A stretch of DNA of 41,929 nucleotides. It comes from an uncultured Phocaeicola sp. Its GTDB lineage: Bacteria > Bacteroidota > Bacteroidia > Bacteroidales > Bacteroidaceae. Shown here in pieces: positions 9,013 to 17,456 of this stretch. Below the pieces are notes generated by a model, which was given only the letters and a program-made list of their open reading frames with translations, was not told the origin of the DNA and searched no databases. Positions within the stretch are counted from its first letter, which is position 1. The number at the start of each line of letters is the position of its first letter. Made by a program: the position numbers and the translations under genes. The stretch is from assembly GCA_944321015.1 (NCBI GenBank), contig CALUJS010000024.1, positions 1 through 41,929 on the forward strand, written 5' to 3'.

Positions 9013-10760
9013 ATGGGAGCAATTTTAGCTTATGTCATCCAATCGACGTTGTGTGTGGCCTTGCTGTTTATTGGTTATTGTCTGTTGGGAATGAAGCGGG
9101 AGACCTTTCACCGTTTCAATCGTGCAGTGTTGTTGGGCATTTGCGCGCTCGCTTTTCTGCTTCCTTGGGGAAGCGATATGTGGGAGGGACATGTCACCAT
9201 GCAGTCGGCCGAAAGTGATTGGAATGCGTGGCTTGCCCATGCTGCCGCAGACGAAGAATCCGTGCCTTCCACGCCATCGAGCCGGACATTTCCGGTGTGG
9301 CAGATGGCTCTTCTTACGATTTACGTTGTCGGGAGCTGTGTGTTATATGTCAGATATTTGCGTGGTTGGCGGAGGTTGAGAGCGGTGCTTCGGAACGGAC
9401 GGTGCATCCGGCTTGATGACAAGACTCGGTTAGTCTTGCATGACAAGGATATGGCCTCTTTCAGTTGGATGGGCTACGTGGTGATGTCTGAGGCTGACTA
9501 TGAAACGCACGGGAAGCTGATTCTGGCGCACGAATTGGCACACATCCGTCTGCGCCACTCTTGGGATATGCTTTTCGTCAGCATTTGTGCAGTGGTGCAA
9601 TGGTTTAATCCTTGTGTATGGCTGCTGAGACGTGAATTGCAGGAAGTGCATGAATACGAGGTGACGAGGCCGTTTTGCATCAGGGAATCGAAGAAAGGCA
9701 ATATCAGTTGTTGTTAATAGAAAAAGCTGTTGGCACAAGGCGCTACTCTATGGTCAACAGCTTTAATCACAGTTCACTAAATAAACGTATAACTATGATG
9801 AAAAAGAAAAAATCGAGTTCATGGGCATGTGCGAAGTATCTGTATGTGCTTCCCTTGGCAGCTTGTGCAATGGCCGCCTTTGCCCGTCCGGAAATCTCGG
9901 CTCCGTTGGAGTGGATTTCGAGTGTCAAAATTACGGATTTTACCGCAATCTCGGAAACGAATGGCGCGGAAACCGACACTGTGGCTCCCGCATCGGTTCA
10001 AGATGACGTGTTCGATGTGGTGGAACAGATGCCCCGCTTCCCGGGAGGAGAAGCGGCAATGATGCGTTTTGTGGCAAAAAACGTGAAGTATCCTGCCGAA
10101 GCGCATCGGAAAGGTATCCGTGGAAATGTCGTTGTTCGCTTCGTCGTGCAAGCCGACGGAACAATTGCCCGTGCGAAAGTGGTGCGCCATGCCGACCCGT
10201 TGTTGGAGGCTGAAGCTCTGCGGGTTGTCGGTCTGATGCCCCGTTGGCAACCGGGCAAGCAAAATGGCAAGGCGGTGGCCGTCTGGTCGTCACTGCCGGT
10301 TGTCTTCAGGTTGGATGGAGATGCCACCCAAGAAAAGGTGGAGGAAAATGCCTTTGTTGTCACGGCACAAGCCAACGCCATGTCGGATGTCAAGTCCGAG
10401 GCCGCTCCGCTGTTTGTCATTGACGGTCGGGAAGCCTCGAGTGAAGATTTCAATGCTTTGGACCCGGCCGACATCGAATCCATTACCGTGTTGAAGGATA
10501 AATCGGCAACAGAGCTTTATGGCGACAAGGATGCGAACGGGGTGGTTCTGACAACGACCAAGCTGCACACCACTGTGTGTCAGAAGATGGACAAGGACCG
10601 GATTCTGATACTCTGCGACGGCAAACGCATCACGGGCGAAGAGCTGGAAGCCTTGTCTCCGGACAAGATAGAGCGTGTCGAAGTGATGAAGGACTCTGTC
10701 TCCAAAGCCAAGTATGGAGCAGCCGACAAAGAAGGCGTCATACTGGTAAAGATGAAGTGA
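9013..10760 (+). pseudogene. M56 metalloprotease-TonB-plug-motif sensor, one frameshift
   Basis: BlaR1-like membrane protease gene read in two frames. Frame one (9013 to about 9660) encodes about three membrane helices and the zinc motif HELAH (residues 173-177), then a hydrophobic segment and VHEYE. The expected continuation EADEAVLHQG appears only after adding one base near 9661-9663, in the frame that runs to 10760. That second part has a further membrane helix (about 9830-9890), a TonB C-terminal domain (about 10010-10310) and two repeats resembling TonB-dependent receptor plug motifs (VIDG...ITVLKDKSATELYG and CDGK...VEVMKDSVSKAKYG). Unshifted it would be about 580 aa. Whether the frameshift is a mutation or a sequencing error cannot be decided here. 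Confidence 0.8.
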
Positions 10761-10808
10761 CATCGTCTTCAATTCTCTCTGGGCTTTTACTTAAGTTCAT
10801 CGGCCGGG

Positions 10809-10920
10809 CATATGGCTTTGTGCGTCCATATGCTCAGCCGTGAGCGTCCATATGCTTGCTTGCGAGCCCCCATATGTGCGCTCACGAGCGTTCATATGCC
10901 CGCTCATGAGCTTTCATATC
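10809..10920. repeat. 22-bp ATAT-centred tandem array (copy 2)
   Basis: CATATG occurs at 10809, 10827, 10849, 10871 and 10893, with CATATC at 10915; all intervals are 22 bp except the first (18). Midway between cores lies a CGCTC-AC-GAGCG-type dyad, best at 10879-10890, so palindromes alternate every 11 bp. It occupies the front of the 364-bp gap between the M56 gene and fucI; the remainder holds a hairpin and the fucI leader. Confidence 0.85.
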
Positions 10921-10924
10921 CTCT

Positions 10925-10980
10925 GCCGGAAAAAGAAGCCGTGGACGGTTGGAGGCTCATATTTTCCGGCGGGAGATGCG
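10925..10980. repeat. 9-bp inverted repeat before fucI
   Basis: GCCGGAAAA at 10925-10933 and TTTTCCGGC at 10972-10980 can pair across a 38-nt loop. It could end transcription from the M56 gene or belong to the fucI control region; there is no T-run. Confidence 0.35.
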
Positions 10981-11065
10981 GAAACACTTTCTCCGTTTTT
11001 GATAATGATGTTTAAAGGCGATACTTTTTATCTCCTTGCGCATACGGTCTTTCGGAAGAATTGCC

Positions 11066-11073
11066 TACATTTG
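11066..11073 (+). promoter_or_regulatory. Probable -7 box of fucI
   Basis: TACATTTG matches TAnnTTTG and lies 52 bp before the fucI ATG. The same octamer serves the glutamine synthetase gene at 14403. No convincing -33 element is seen. Confidence 0.5.
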
Positions 11074-11124
11074 TTGCGCTGTAGCAGTGAACTACGGTAA
11101 TACAAACACTTTAAATATAATACA

Positions 11125-12900
11125 ATGAACAAGTATCCTAAAATTGGAATTCGTCCCGTCATTGACGCACGTCAGGGCGGTATCCGCGAAAGTCTGGAAG
11201 AAAAGACAATGGCATTGGCCAAGGCTGTTGCCGAGTTAATCACAAATAACCTGCGTAACGGCGACGGCTCACCCGTGGAGTGCGTCATTGCTGACGGCAC
11301 CATCGGCCGTGTGGCTGAAACCGCTGCCTGCGCCGAGAAATTCGAGCGCGAAGGCGTGGGCTCCAGCATCACGGTAACCTCGTGCTGGTGCTATGGTTCC
11401 GAGACGATGGACATGAACCCGTATTACCCGAAGGCCGTTTGGGGCTTTAACGGAACGGAGCGTCCGGGAGCCGTATATCTCGCAGCCGTGTTGGCCGCCC
11501 ATGCGCAAAAGGGATTGCCCGCCTTCGGCATCTACGGGCACGATGTGCAGGATTTGCCCGACAACACCATCCCGGCTGACGTAGCAGAGAAGATACTTCG
11601 CTTTGCCCGTGCCGCACAGGCTGTGGCTACCATGCGCGGCAAGTCCTATCTCTCGATGGGTAGCGTGGCAATGGGTATTGCCGGTTCAATCGTGAACCCC
11701 GATTTCTTGCAGGAATATCTGGGCATCCGTGCAGAGTCTGTTGACTTGACCGAAATTCTCCGTCGCATGGACGAAGGCATCTATGACAAGGAAGAATTTG
11801 CCAAGGCCATGGCGTGGACCGAGAAATACTGCAAACCCAATGAAGGCGAGGACATAGGCAACCGCGACGAGAAGAAAAAGAACCGTGCGGAGAAGGATGC
11901 CGATTGGGAATTTGTAGTGAAAATGACCATCATCATGCGCGACCTGATGCGCGGCAATCCGCGTTTGCGCGAAGCCGGTTTCAAGGAAGAGGCTCTCGGT
12001 CACAATGCCATCGCTGCCGGATTCCAAGGTCAACGCCAATGGACCGACTTCAAGCCGAACGGCGACTTCTCGGAAGCATTGCTCAACACTTCGTTCGACT
12101 GGAACGGCATCCGCGAGGCATTTGTGGTGGCTACCGAGAACGACTGTTGCAACGGCATCGCCATGCTCTTCGGCCATCTGCTGACCAACACGGGACAAAT
12201 CTTCTCCGACGTTCGTACCTATTGGAGTCCGGAAGCCGTGAAGCGTGTCACCGGCAAGGAACTTACGGGTCGTGCCGCAGGCGGTATCATCCACTTGATT
12301 AATTCCGGTGCGACCACATTGGATGGCACCGGCCGTTCTTGCGATGCCGATGGCAATCCGGTGATGAAGCATCCTTGGGAGATGACCGAGAAGGATGTTG
12401 AGGCATGTCTGGCCGCCACCACATGGTATCCCGCCAACCGCGACTATTTCCGTGGCGGAGGTTTCTCGTCCAACTTCTTGAGCCGTGGCGGTATGCCTGT
12501 CACCATGAGCCGTGTGAACCTGGTTAAGGGTCTTGGCCCCGTGCTCCAGATTGCCGAAGGATGGACGGTGGACATCGACCCGGAAATCCACAAAGTGCTC
12601 AACATGCGCACCGACCCGACATGGCCGACAACATGGTTCGTTCCCCGCTTGTGTGACAAACCGGCGTTCCGCGATGTATATTCGGTGATGAACAACTGGG
12701 GTGCCAACCATGGCGCAATCAGTTACGGACACATCGGTGCAGACCTGATTACACTTGCCTCCATGCTCCGCATCCCGGTTTGCATGCACAATGTGGAGGA
12801 AAGCAAAATCTTCCGTCCGGCAGCATGGAATGCATTCGGCATGGACAAGGAAGGCGCTGACTATCGTGCCTGCGCGGCATACGGACCGTTGTACAAATAA
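11125..12900 (+). CDS. fucI: L-fucose isomerase
   Basis: Cytosolic Mn-dependent ketol isomerase converting L-fucose to L-fuculose (and D-arabinose to D-ribulose), the first step of fucose catabolism. The 591-aa protein matches the E. coli enzyme in length and across its whole course: [12 protein letters not shown] at the N-terminus, [39 protein letters not shown] (metal-ligand Glu), [12 protein letters not shown] (metal-ligand Asp), NWGANHG with the His ligand region, and the YGPLYK end. It is followed after 9 bp by fucP. Fuculokinase and fuculose-phosphate aldolase genes are not in the window. Confidence 0.98.
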   Translation: MNKYPKIGIRPVIDARQGGIRESLEEKTMALAKAVAELITNNLRNGDGSPVECVIADGTIGRVAETAACAEKFEREGVGSSITVTSCWCYGSETMDMNPYYPKAVWGFNGTERPGAVYLAAVLAAHAQKGLPAFGIYGHDVQDLPDNTIPADVAEKILRFARAAQAVATMRGKSYLSMGSVAMGIAGSIVNPDFLQEYLGIRAESVDLTEILRRMDEGIYDKEEFAKAMAWTEKYCKPNEGEDIGNRDEKKKNRAEKDADWEFVVKMTIIMRDLMRGNPRLREAGFKEEALGHNAIAAGFQGQRQWTDFKPNGDFSEALLNTSFDWNGIREAFVVATENDCCNGIAMLFGHLLTNTGQIFSDVRTYWSPEAVKRVTGKELTGRAAGGIIHLINSGATTLDGTGRSCDADGNPVMKHPWEMTEKDVEACLAATTWYPANRDYFRGGGFSSNFLSRGGMPVTMSRVNLVKGLGPVLQIAEGWTVDIDPEIHKVLNMRTDPTWPTTWFVPRLCDKPAFRDVYSVMNNWGANHGAISYGHIGADLITLASMLRIPVCMHNVEESKIFRPAAWNAFGMDKEGADYRACAAYGPLYK

Positions 12901-12909
12901 GGCGGCGGG

Positions 12910-14223
12910 ATGAAGCCCTCGAAGAAGACTTCCATATTACATAAGGATGGGGTGAGCTACGTGCTCCCCTTCATCCTTATTACTTCTTGTTTTGCCCTGT
13001 GGGGATTTGCCAATGACATCACCAATCCGATGGTGAAGGCATTCTCCAAGATATTCCGCATGAGTGTGACCGATGGCGCGCTGGTCCAGGTGGCATTCTA
13101 TGGGGGATATTTTGCCATGGCGTTCCCTGCGGCCATTTTTATCCGCCGCTATTCTTACAAGGCGGGCATCCTGTTGGGGTTGGGACTTTATGCCATTGGC
13201 GCCTTCCTCTTTTTCCCGGCCAAGGTGATAGGGGAGTACGGTTATTTTCTTTTGGCCTATTTCATCCTCACGTGTGGGTTGTCGTTCTTGGAAACCAGCG
13301 CCAATCCCTACATCCTCTCCATGGGAACGGAGGAGACAGCCACGCGCCGACTTAACTTGGCACAGTCATTCAATCCGATGGGGTCGTTGCTGGGCATGTT
13401 TGTAGCCATGAATTTCATTCAGGCCAAGCTTAACCCGATGGATACGGATGCGCGTGCCCGGTTGAGTGATGCCGAGTTCAACGCCATGAAAGATGCCGAC
13501 CTTTCGGTGCTGATAGCTCCTTATGTGGCTATCGGTGTGGTTATAGCCATCATGTTCATCATTATATTCTTTGCCAAGATGCCAAAGAATGGCGACCGGT
13601 CACATGACATCAATTTCGTGCCGACAATGAAACGGCTGATTAAGCTGGTACGCTACCGTGAGGGAGTGATAGCGCAGTTCTTTTATGTCGGTGCTCAAAT
13701 CATGTGTTGGACATTCATCATCCAATACGGTACACACTACTTCATGCTTGAGGGAATGGATGAGCGTTCGGCTGAGGTGCTTTCGCAGCGTTATAACATC
13801 TATGCCATGGTGCTCTTCTGCTGCAGTCGTTTCATATGTACATTCCTGTTGCGCTATCTCAACCCCGGGCAGCTGCTCATGATATTGGCTATTGGCGCAG
13901 GATTGCTTACACTTGGCGTCATCGGGCTCCAAAACCGTTACGGGGTCTACTGTCTGGTGGGCGTATCCGGTTGTATGTCATTGATGTTCCCCACCATCTA
14001 CGGCATCGCATTGCGCGGATTGGGCGACGATGCAAAATTCGGAGCGGCAGGACTTATCATGGCAATTCTGGGCGGTTCGGTGTTGCCTCCGGTACAGGCA
14101 TCCATCATTGATTTGGGAGACGTGTTCGGTTTTCCTGCGGTGAATCTCTCGTTTGTCTTGCCGTTGATTTGTTTTGTGGCAGTGGCTGTTTACGGATTCC
14201 GTACTTATAAACTGAAAGCTTAG
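12910..14223 (+). CDS. fucP: L-fucose:H+ symporter
   Basis: Twelve-helix MFS transporter of the fucose-galactose-glucose (FGHS) type importing L-fucose with a proton across the inner membrane. The 437-aa protein keeps the two acidic residues central to FucP: Asp36 in WGFANDITNP (E. coli Asp46) and Glu128 in SFLETSANPY (E. coli Glu135). A loop around residues 215-240 divides the two six-helix halves. It is 9 bp after fucI and ends at a strong hairpin terminator, so the transcript is bicistronic. Confidence 0.95.
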   Translation: MKPSKKTSILHKDGVSYVLPFILITSCFALWGFANDITNPMVKAFSKIFRMSVTDGALVQVAFYGGYFAMAFPAAIFIRRYSYKAGILLGLGLYAIGAFLFFPAKVIGEYGYFLLAYFILTCGLSFLETSANPYILSMGTEETATRRLNLAQSFNPMGSLLGMFVAMNFIQAKLNPMDTDARARLSDAEFNAMKDADLSVLIAPYVAIGVVIAIMFIIIFFAKMPKNGDRSHDINFVPTMKRLIKLVRYREGVIAQFFYVGAQIMCWTFIIQYGTHYFMLEGMDERSAEVLSQRYNIYAMVLFCCSRFICTFLLRYLNPGQLLMILAIGAGLLTLGVIGLQNRYGVYCLVGVSGCMSLMFPTIYGIALRGLGDDAKFGAAGLIMAILGGSVLPPVQASIIDLGDVFGFPAVNLSFVLPLICFVAVAVYGFRTYKLKA

Positions 14224-14250
14224 CTTGACTGACATTATCAGGCAATGATG

Positions 14251-14294
14251 CAAAGCCTCCGCACATGTCTCGCATGGGTGGAGGCTTTGTCTTT
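14251..14294 (+). terminator. Intrinsic terminator after fucP
   Basis: CAAAGCCTCC (14251-14260) pairs with GGAGGCTTTG (14280-14289), followed by TCTTTTTG. Confidence 0.85.
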
Positions 14295-14378
14295 TTGTCA
14301 TATTGTAAGATAGTTGCTGTTGTATATGTGTTGCAAGAATGAAATTATGTCTTATTGTCATAAAAATACGGGATATTG

Positions 14379-14410
14379 TTTGGTTGATAAGGGGTGTTTG
14401 CTTACATTTG
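14379..14410 (+). promoter_or_regulatory. Promoter of the glutamine synthetase gene
   Basis: TTTG at 14379-14382 and TACATTTG at 14403-14410 are separated by 20 bp, a full match to the Bacteroidetes promoter consensus, 36 bp before the ATG. Confidence 0.75.
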
Positions 14411-14445
14411 CCTCGTCAGACATCAATATCATCTAAAACACTTAT

Positions 14446-15963
14446 ATGACTATGAACAAAGACATCGAAATGAATCCCAATTTGTTGGTGGAGTTCCTGC
14501 AGAAACCGGCTTCAGACTTTACGAAGGCTGATATTTTGGCTTTTATCGAAGAGAAAGGCATTCGCATGGTGAATTTCATGTATCCGGCAGAGGACGGACG
14601 TATGAAGACACTGAACTTCATGATAAACAACCGTTCCTATCTGGAGACGATTCTCACCGTCGGTGAGCGTGTTGATGGTTCCAGTCTGTTCCCCTCGTTT
14701 ATCGAGGCCGGCAACAGCGACTTGTACGTCATTCCTCGTTTCCGTACAGCTTTTGTCGATCCGTTTGCCGAGATTCCTACCTTGTGTCTGCTCTGTTCGT
14801 TCTTCAACAAGGAAGGCGAATTGCTCGATTGCTCGCCGGCACAGACCTTGCATCGTGCCGCACAGGCTTTTACCCGTTCCACCGGCATGACCTTTGAGGC
14901 CATGGGCGAGTTGGAATACTATATCATTGCCGAGGATGACGGCTCTTTCCCCGCCACCGATCAGCGAGGCTATCACGAGTCGGGTCCCTATGCCAAGTTC
15001 AATGAGTTCCGCAAGCAGTGCATGGCCTACATAGCCCAGACCGGAGGTCAGATAAAATACGGCCATTGCGAGGTGGGAAACTTCACGTTGGATGGCAAGG
15101 TGTATGAGCAGAACGAGATTGAGTTCTTGCCGACTCCGGTTGAGAGCGCAGCCGACCAGTTGATGCTGGCCAAGTGGGTCATTCGCAACCTGGCACGCGA
15201 GAAGGGGCTCGATGTGACCTTTGCACCTAAGATTACAGCCGGTAAGGCCGGTTCGGGTCTGCATATACACATGCGCCTGATGAAGGACGGACGGAACTGC
15301 ATGTTGCATGATGGCGAACTTTCGGAGGAAGCACGTCGGGCCATTGCCGGCATGATGTTGCTGGCGCCTTCCATCACGGCTTTCGGCAATAAGAATCCCA
15401 TGTCGTACTTCCGCCTTGTTCCCCACCAGGAGGCTCCCACCAACGTGTGCTGGGGCGACCGCAACCGTTCCGTATTGGTGCGCGTTCCCTTGGGTTGGAC
15501 AGCCGGGACGGACATGTGTGCCGTTGCCAATCCGCTGGAGGCGCCTCAGGCTTACGACACGACTCAGAAGCAGACTGTGGAGATGCGTTCTCCGGACGGC
15601 TCGGCCGACATCTATCAGTTGATGGCCGGTCTGTGCGTGGCCTGTCGTTACGGCTTGGAGTTGCCTCGTGAAGAAGCCCTGCGCATAGCATCCGACAAGT
15701 ATGTCAACGTGGACATCCACCGCGAAGAGAACCGCGACAAGTTGGCCGCACTGGAGCAACTGCCCGTGTGCTGTGCCGATTCGGCCGATTGCTTGGAACG
15801 CCAGCGCGACATCTACGAGCGTGAAGGCGTGTTCAGTCCGCGCATGATTGACGGCATTGCCCGTGCGTTGCGTGCTTTCAACGACCGTGGATTGCATGCC
15901 GCAGCCACCAAGGACACCATGCAGATGCTCGCCTTGGTACGCCGCTTCTTCCATTGCGGATAA
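14446..15963 (+). CDS. glnA: Type I glutamine synthetase family protein
   Basis: A 505-aa protein of the GSI-type fold, which forms glutamine from glutamate, ammonia and ATP. The N-terminal beta-grasp domain covers about residues 20-115. Catalytic-domain motifs include EAMGELEYYI, CEVGNFTLDG, KITAGKAGSGLHIHM (the HIH metal and glutamate site), NKNPMSYFRLVPHQEAP and the arginine region NRSVLVRVP. Bacteroidales carry more than one GS-like gene (GSI and GSIII); the adenylylation-tyrosine loop of enterobacterial GlnA is not obvious. The start could be 14446 or the in-frame ATG at 14452. It has its own promoter and terminator. Confidence 0.88.
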   Translation: MTMNKDIEMNPNLLVEFLQKPASDFTKADILAFIEEKGIRMVNFMYPAEDGRMKTLNFMINNRSYLETILTVGERVDGSSLFPSFIEAGNSDLYVIPRFRTAFVDPFAEIPTLCLLCSFFNKEGELLDCSPAQTLHRAAQAFTRSTGMTFEAMGELEYYIIAEDDGSFPATDQRGYHESGPYAKFNEFRKQCMAYIAQTGGQIKYGHCEVGNFTLDGKVYEQNEIEFLPTPVESAADQLMLAKWVIRNLAREKGLDVTFAPKITAGKAGSGLHIHMRLMKDGRNCMLHDGELSEEARRAIAGMMLLAPSITAFGNKNPMSYFRLVPHQEAPTNVCWGDRNRSVLVRVPLGWTAGTDMCAVANPLEAPQAYDTTQKQTVEMRSPDGSADIYQLMAGLCVACRYGLELPREEALRIASDKYVNVDIHREENRDKLAALEQLPVCCADSADCLERQRDIYEREGVFSPRMIDGIARALRAFNDRGLHAAATKDTMQMLALVRRFFHCG

Positions 15964-15996
15964 TCCCGAATGAATCCCCGACATTGCAAAACTGAC

Positions 15997-16037
15997 ATCC
16001 CTGCATTCTCGTCTTGTGCCGGAGTGCAGGGATTTTT
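15997..16037 (+). terminator. Intrinsic terminator after glutamine synthetase
   Basis: ATCCCTGCA (15997-16005) pairs with TGCAGGGAT (16025-16033), followed by TTTT. Confidence 0.8.
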
Positions 16038-16174
16038 GCATCTCATCCCGTCATTGGATATTGAGCTGGCTTTCGGCGTTGTTTCGCAGCCATATTTCCG
16101 CTTGCGGGCGGGAATATCTTCAGTCGGACCTACGACGGGCGGCCCCGCAGAATTATAAATTTTGCAATCTCCAC

Positions 16175-16205
16175 TTTGCAATATGTGGAATAAGTATTAC
16201 CTTTG
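16175..16205 (+). promoter_or_regulatory. Promoter of the AAA_14 ATPase gene
   Basis: TTTG at 16175-16178 and TACCTTTG at 16198-16205 are 19 bp apart. The box lies 22 bp before the ATG at 16228, which decides that start over the in-frame ATG at 16162. Confidence 0.75.
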
Positions 16206-16227
16206 CGACGTCTTTAAGAAGCAAAAG

Positions 16228-17412
16228 ATGGAAGCCTTTTACCAAACTCATGCTTACTTGGTGGAACACACTAACGCTCCTGTTCGTCGCACCCTTATGG
16301 ATGAGATTGATTGGAATGACAGGCTTATTGGTATTAAAGGTACGCGCGGGGTCGGCAAAACGACATTCTTGCTTCAGTATGCCAAGGAATATTTCGGAAC
16401 CGATCGTTCATGTCTCTATGTGAACATGAACAACTTCTATTTTCAGGGTCACGGACTTACGGAGTTTGCCGGAGAGTTCCGGAAGAACGGGGGCAAGGTG
16501 TTGCTCATCGATCAGGTCTTCAAACAGCCCGGTTGGAGTCGCGAATTGCGCCAATGCTATGACCGCTTTCCCGATTTGAAGATAATCTTTACCGGTTCGT
16601 CGGTCATGCCTCTGACAGATAAAGCGGAAAGTCCGGAGATAGCAGACATCGTGAAACCATATAATTTGCGGGGATTTTCCTTCCGTGAATACTTGAATCT
16701 GTTGACCGGCAACACGTTTTGTCCGTATACGCTTGATGAGATTATAGCCAATCACGAACAGATAGCACAGGAAGTTCTGCAGCGGATACGGCCGCTTGAT
16801 TACTTCCGCGACTACTTGCATCATGGTTTTTATCCTTTCTTTTTGGAAAAGCGTAACTTTTCAGAGAATCTTCTGAAAACAATGAATATGATGGTAGAGG
16901 TAGATATACTGCTAATTAAACAAATAGAGTTAAAATATCTCTCCAAAATAAAGAAATTGCTATATTTGCTGGCCGTAGACGGTCCGTCGGTTCCAAATGT
17001 CAGTCAGTTGGCCACTGACATACAGACATCCAGAGCCACGGTGATGAATTATATCAAGTATTTGGCAGATGCACGACTGATTAACATGGTTTATCCGCAA
17101 GGCGAGTCGTTCCCGAAGAAACCCGGTAAAATCATGATGCACAATACCAATCTGATGTATTCCATCTATCCGGCCAAGTTTGAACAGCAAGACGTATTGG
17201 AAACCTTTTTCTTTAATACTATGCACAAAGATCATCAACTAAACAAAGGAGAAAAGAACGTGTCGTTTCAGGTGGACGAGCGGATGGCATTCCGGATATG
17301 CGATAGGGCGTATCAGAATAAAAGCAATCCGGAGATGTTGTATGCCGTGAATTGCATCGAGTCGGGACACGACAACTTTATACCGCTTTGGCTTTTCGGA
17401 TTTGTGTATTGA
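16228..17412 (+). CDS. AAA_14/DUF4143 ATP-binding protein
   Basis: A 394-aa predicted P-loop ATPase of the AAA_14 plus DUF4143 architecture, common in gut Bacteroidetes and of unknown role. Walker A is GTRGVGKT (residues 38-45). The Walker B-like stretch reads VLLIDQV, with Gln where many relatives have Glu, and FTGSS acts as sensor 1. A helix-turn-helix-like segment (SQLATDIQTSRATVMNYIKYL) precedes the C-terminal DUF4143 region. The translation start is set by a consensus promoter just upstream. It sits between the glutamine synthetase and pyruvate oxidoreductase genes with no functional link evident. Confidence 0.85.
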   Translation: MEAFYQTHAYLVEHTNAPVRRTLMDEIDWNDRLIGIKGTRGVGKTTFLLQYAKEYFGTDRSCLYVNMNNFYFQGHGLTEFAGEFRKNGGKVLLIDQVFKQPGWSRELRQCYDRFPDLKIIFTGSSVMPLTDKAESPEIADIVKPYNLRGFSFREYLNLLTGNTFCPYTLDEIIANHEQIAQEVLQRIRPLDYFRDYLHHGFYPFFLEKRNFSENLLKTMNMMVEVDILLIKQIELKYLSKIKKLLYLLAVDGPSVPNVSQLATDIQTSRATVMNYIKYLADARLINMVYPQGESFPKKPGKIMMHNTNLMYSIYPAKFEQQDVLETFFFNTMHKDHQLNKGEKNVSFQVDERMAFRICDRAYQNKSNPEMLYAVNCIESGHDNFIPLWLFGFVY

Positions 17413-17456
17413 CAAAAGACATTAAACAGAGATTTTTTACTAATAATTTAACTATT

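Noticed and set aside
8643..10760. Beta-lactam resistance cassette
   Set aside because: BlaI and M56 homologues are present but no beta-lactamase or PBP gene is nearby, and the sensor carries TonB/plug parts instead of a penicillin-binding domain.
14512..16041. 509-codon minus-strand ORF opposite glutamine synthetase
   Set aside because: Antisense shadow; the plus strand has clear GS motifs, promoter and terminator.
16092..16117. Possible fifth 22-bp ATAT array after glutamine synthetase
   Set aside because: Only two cores (16092 and 16114) show the spacing and a third nearby ATAT at 16058 does not fit; too few to claim.
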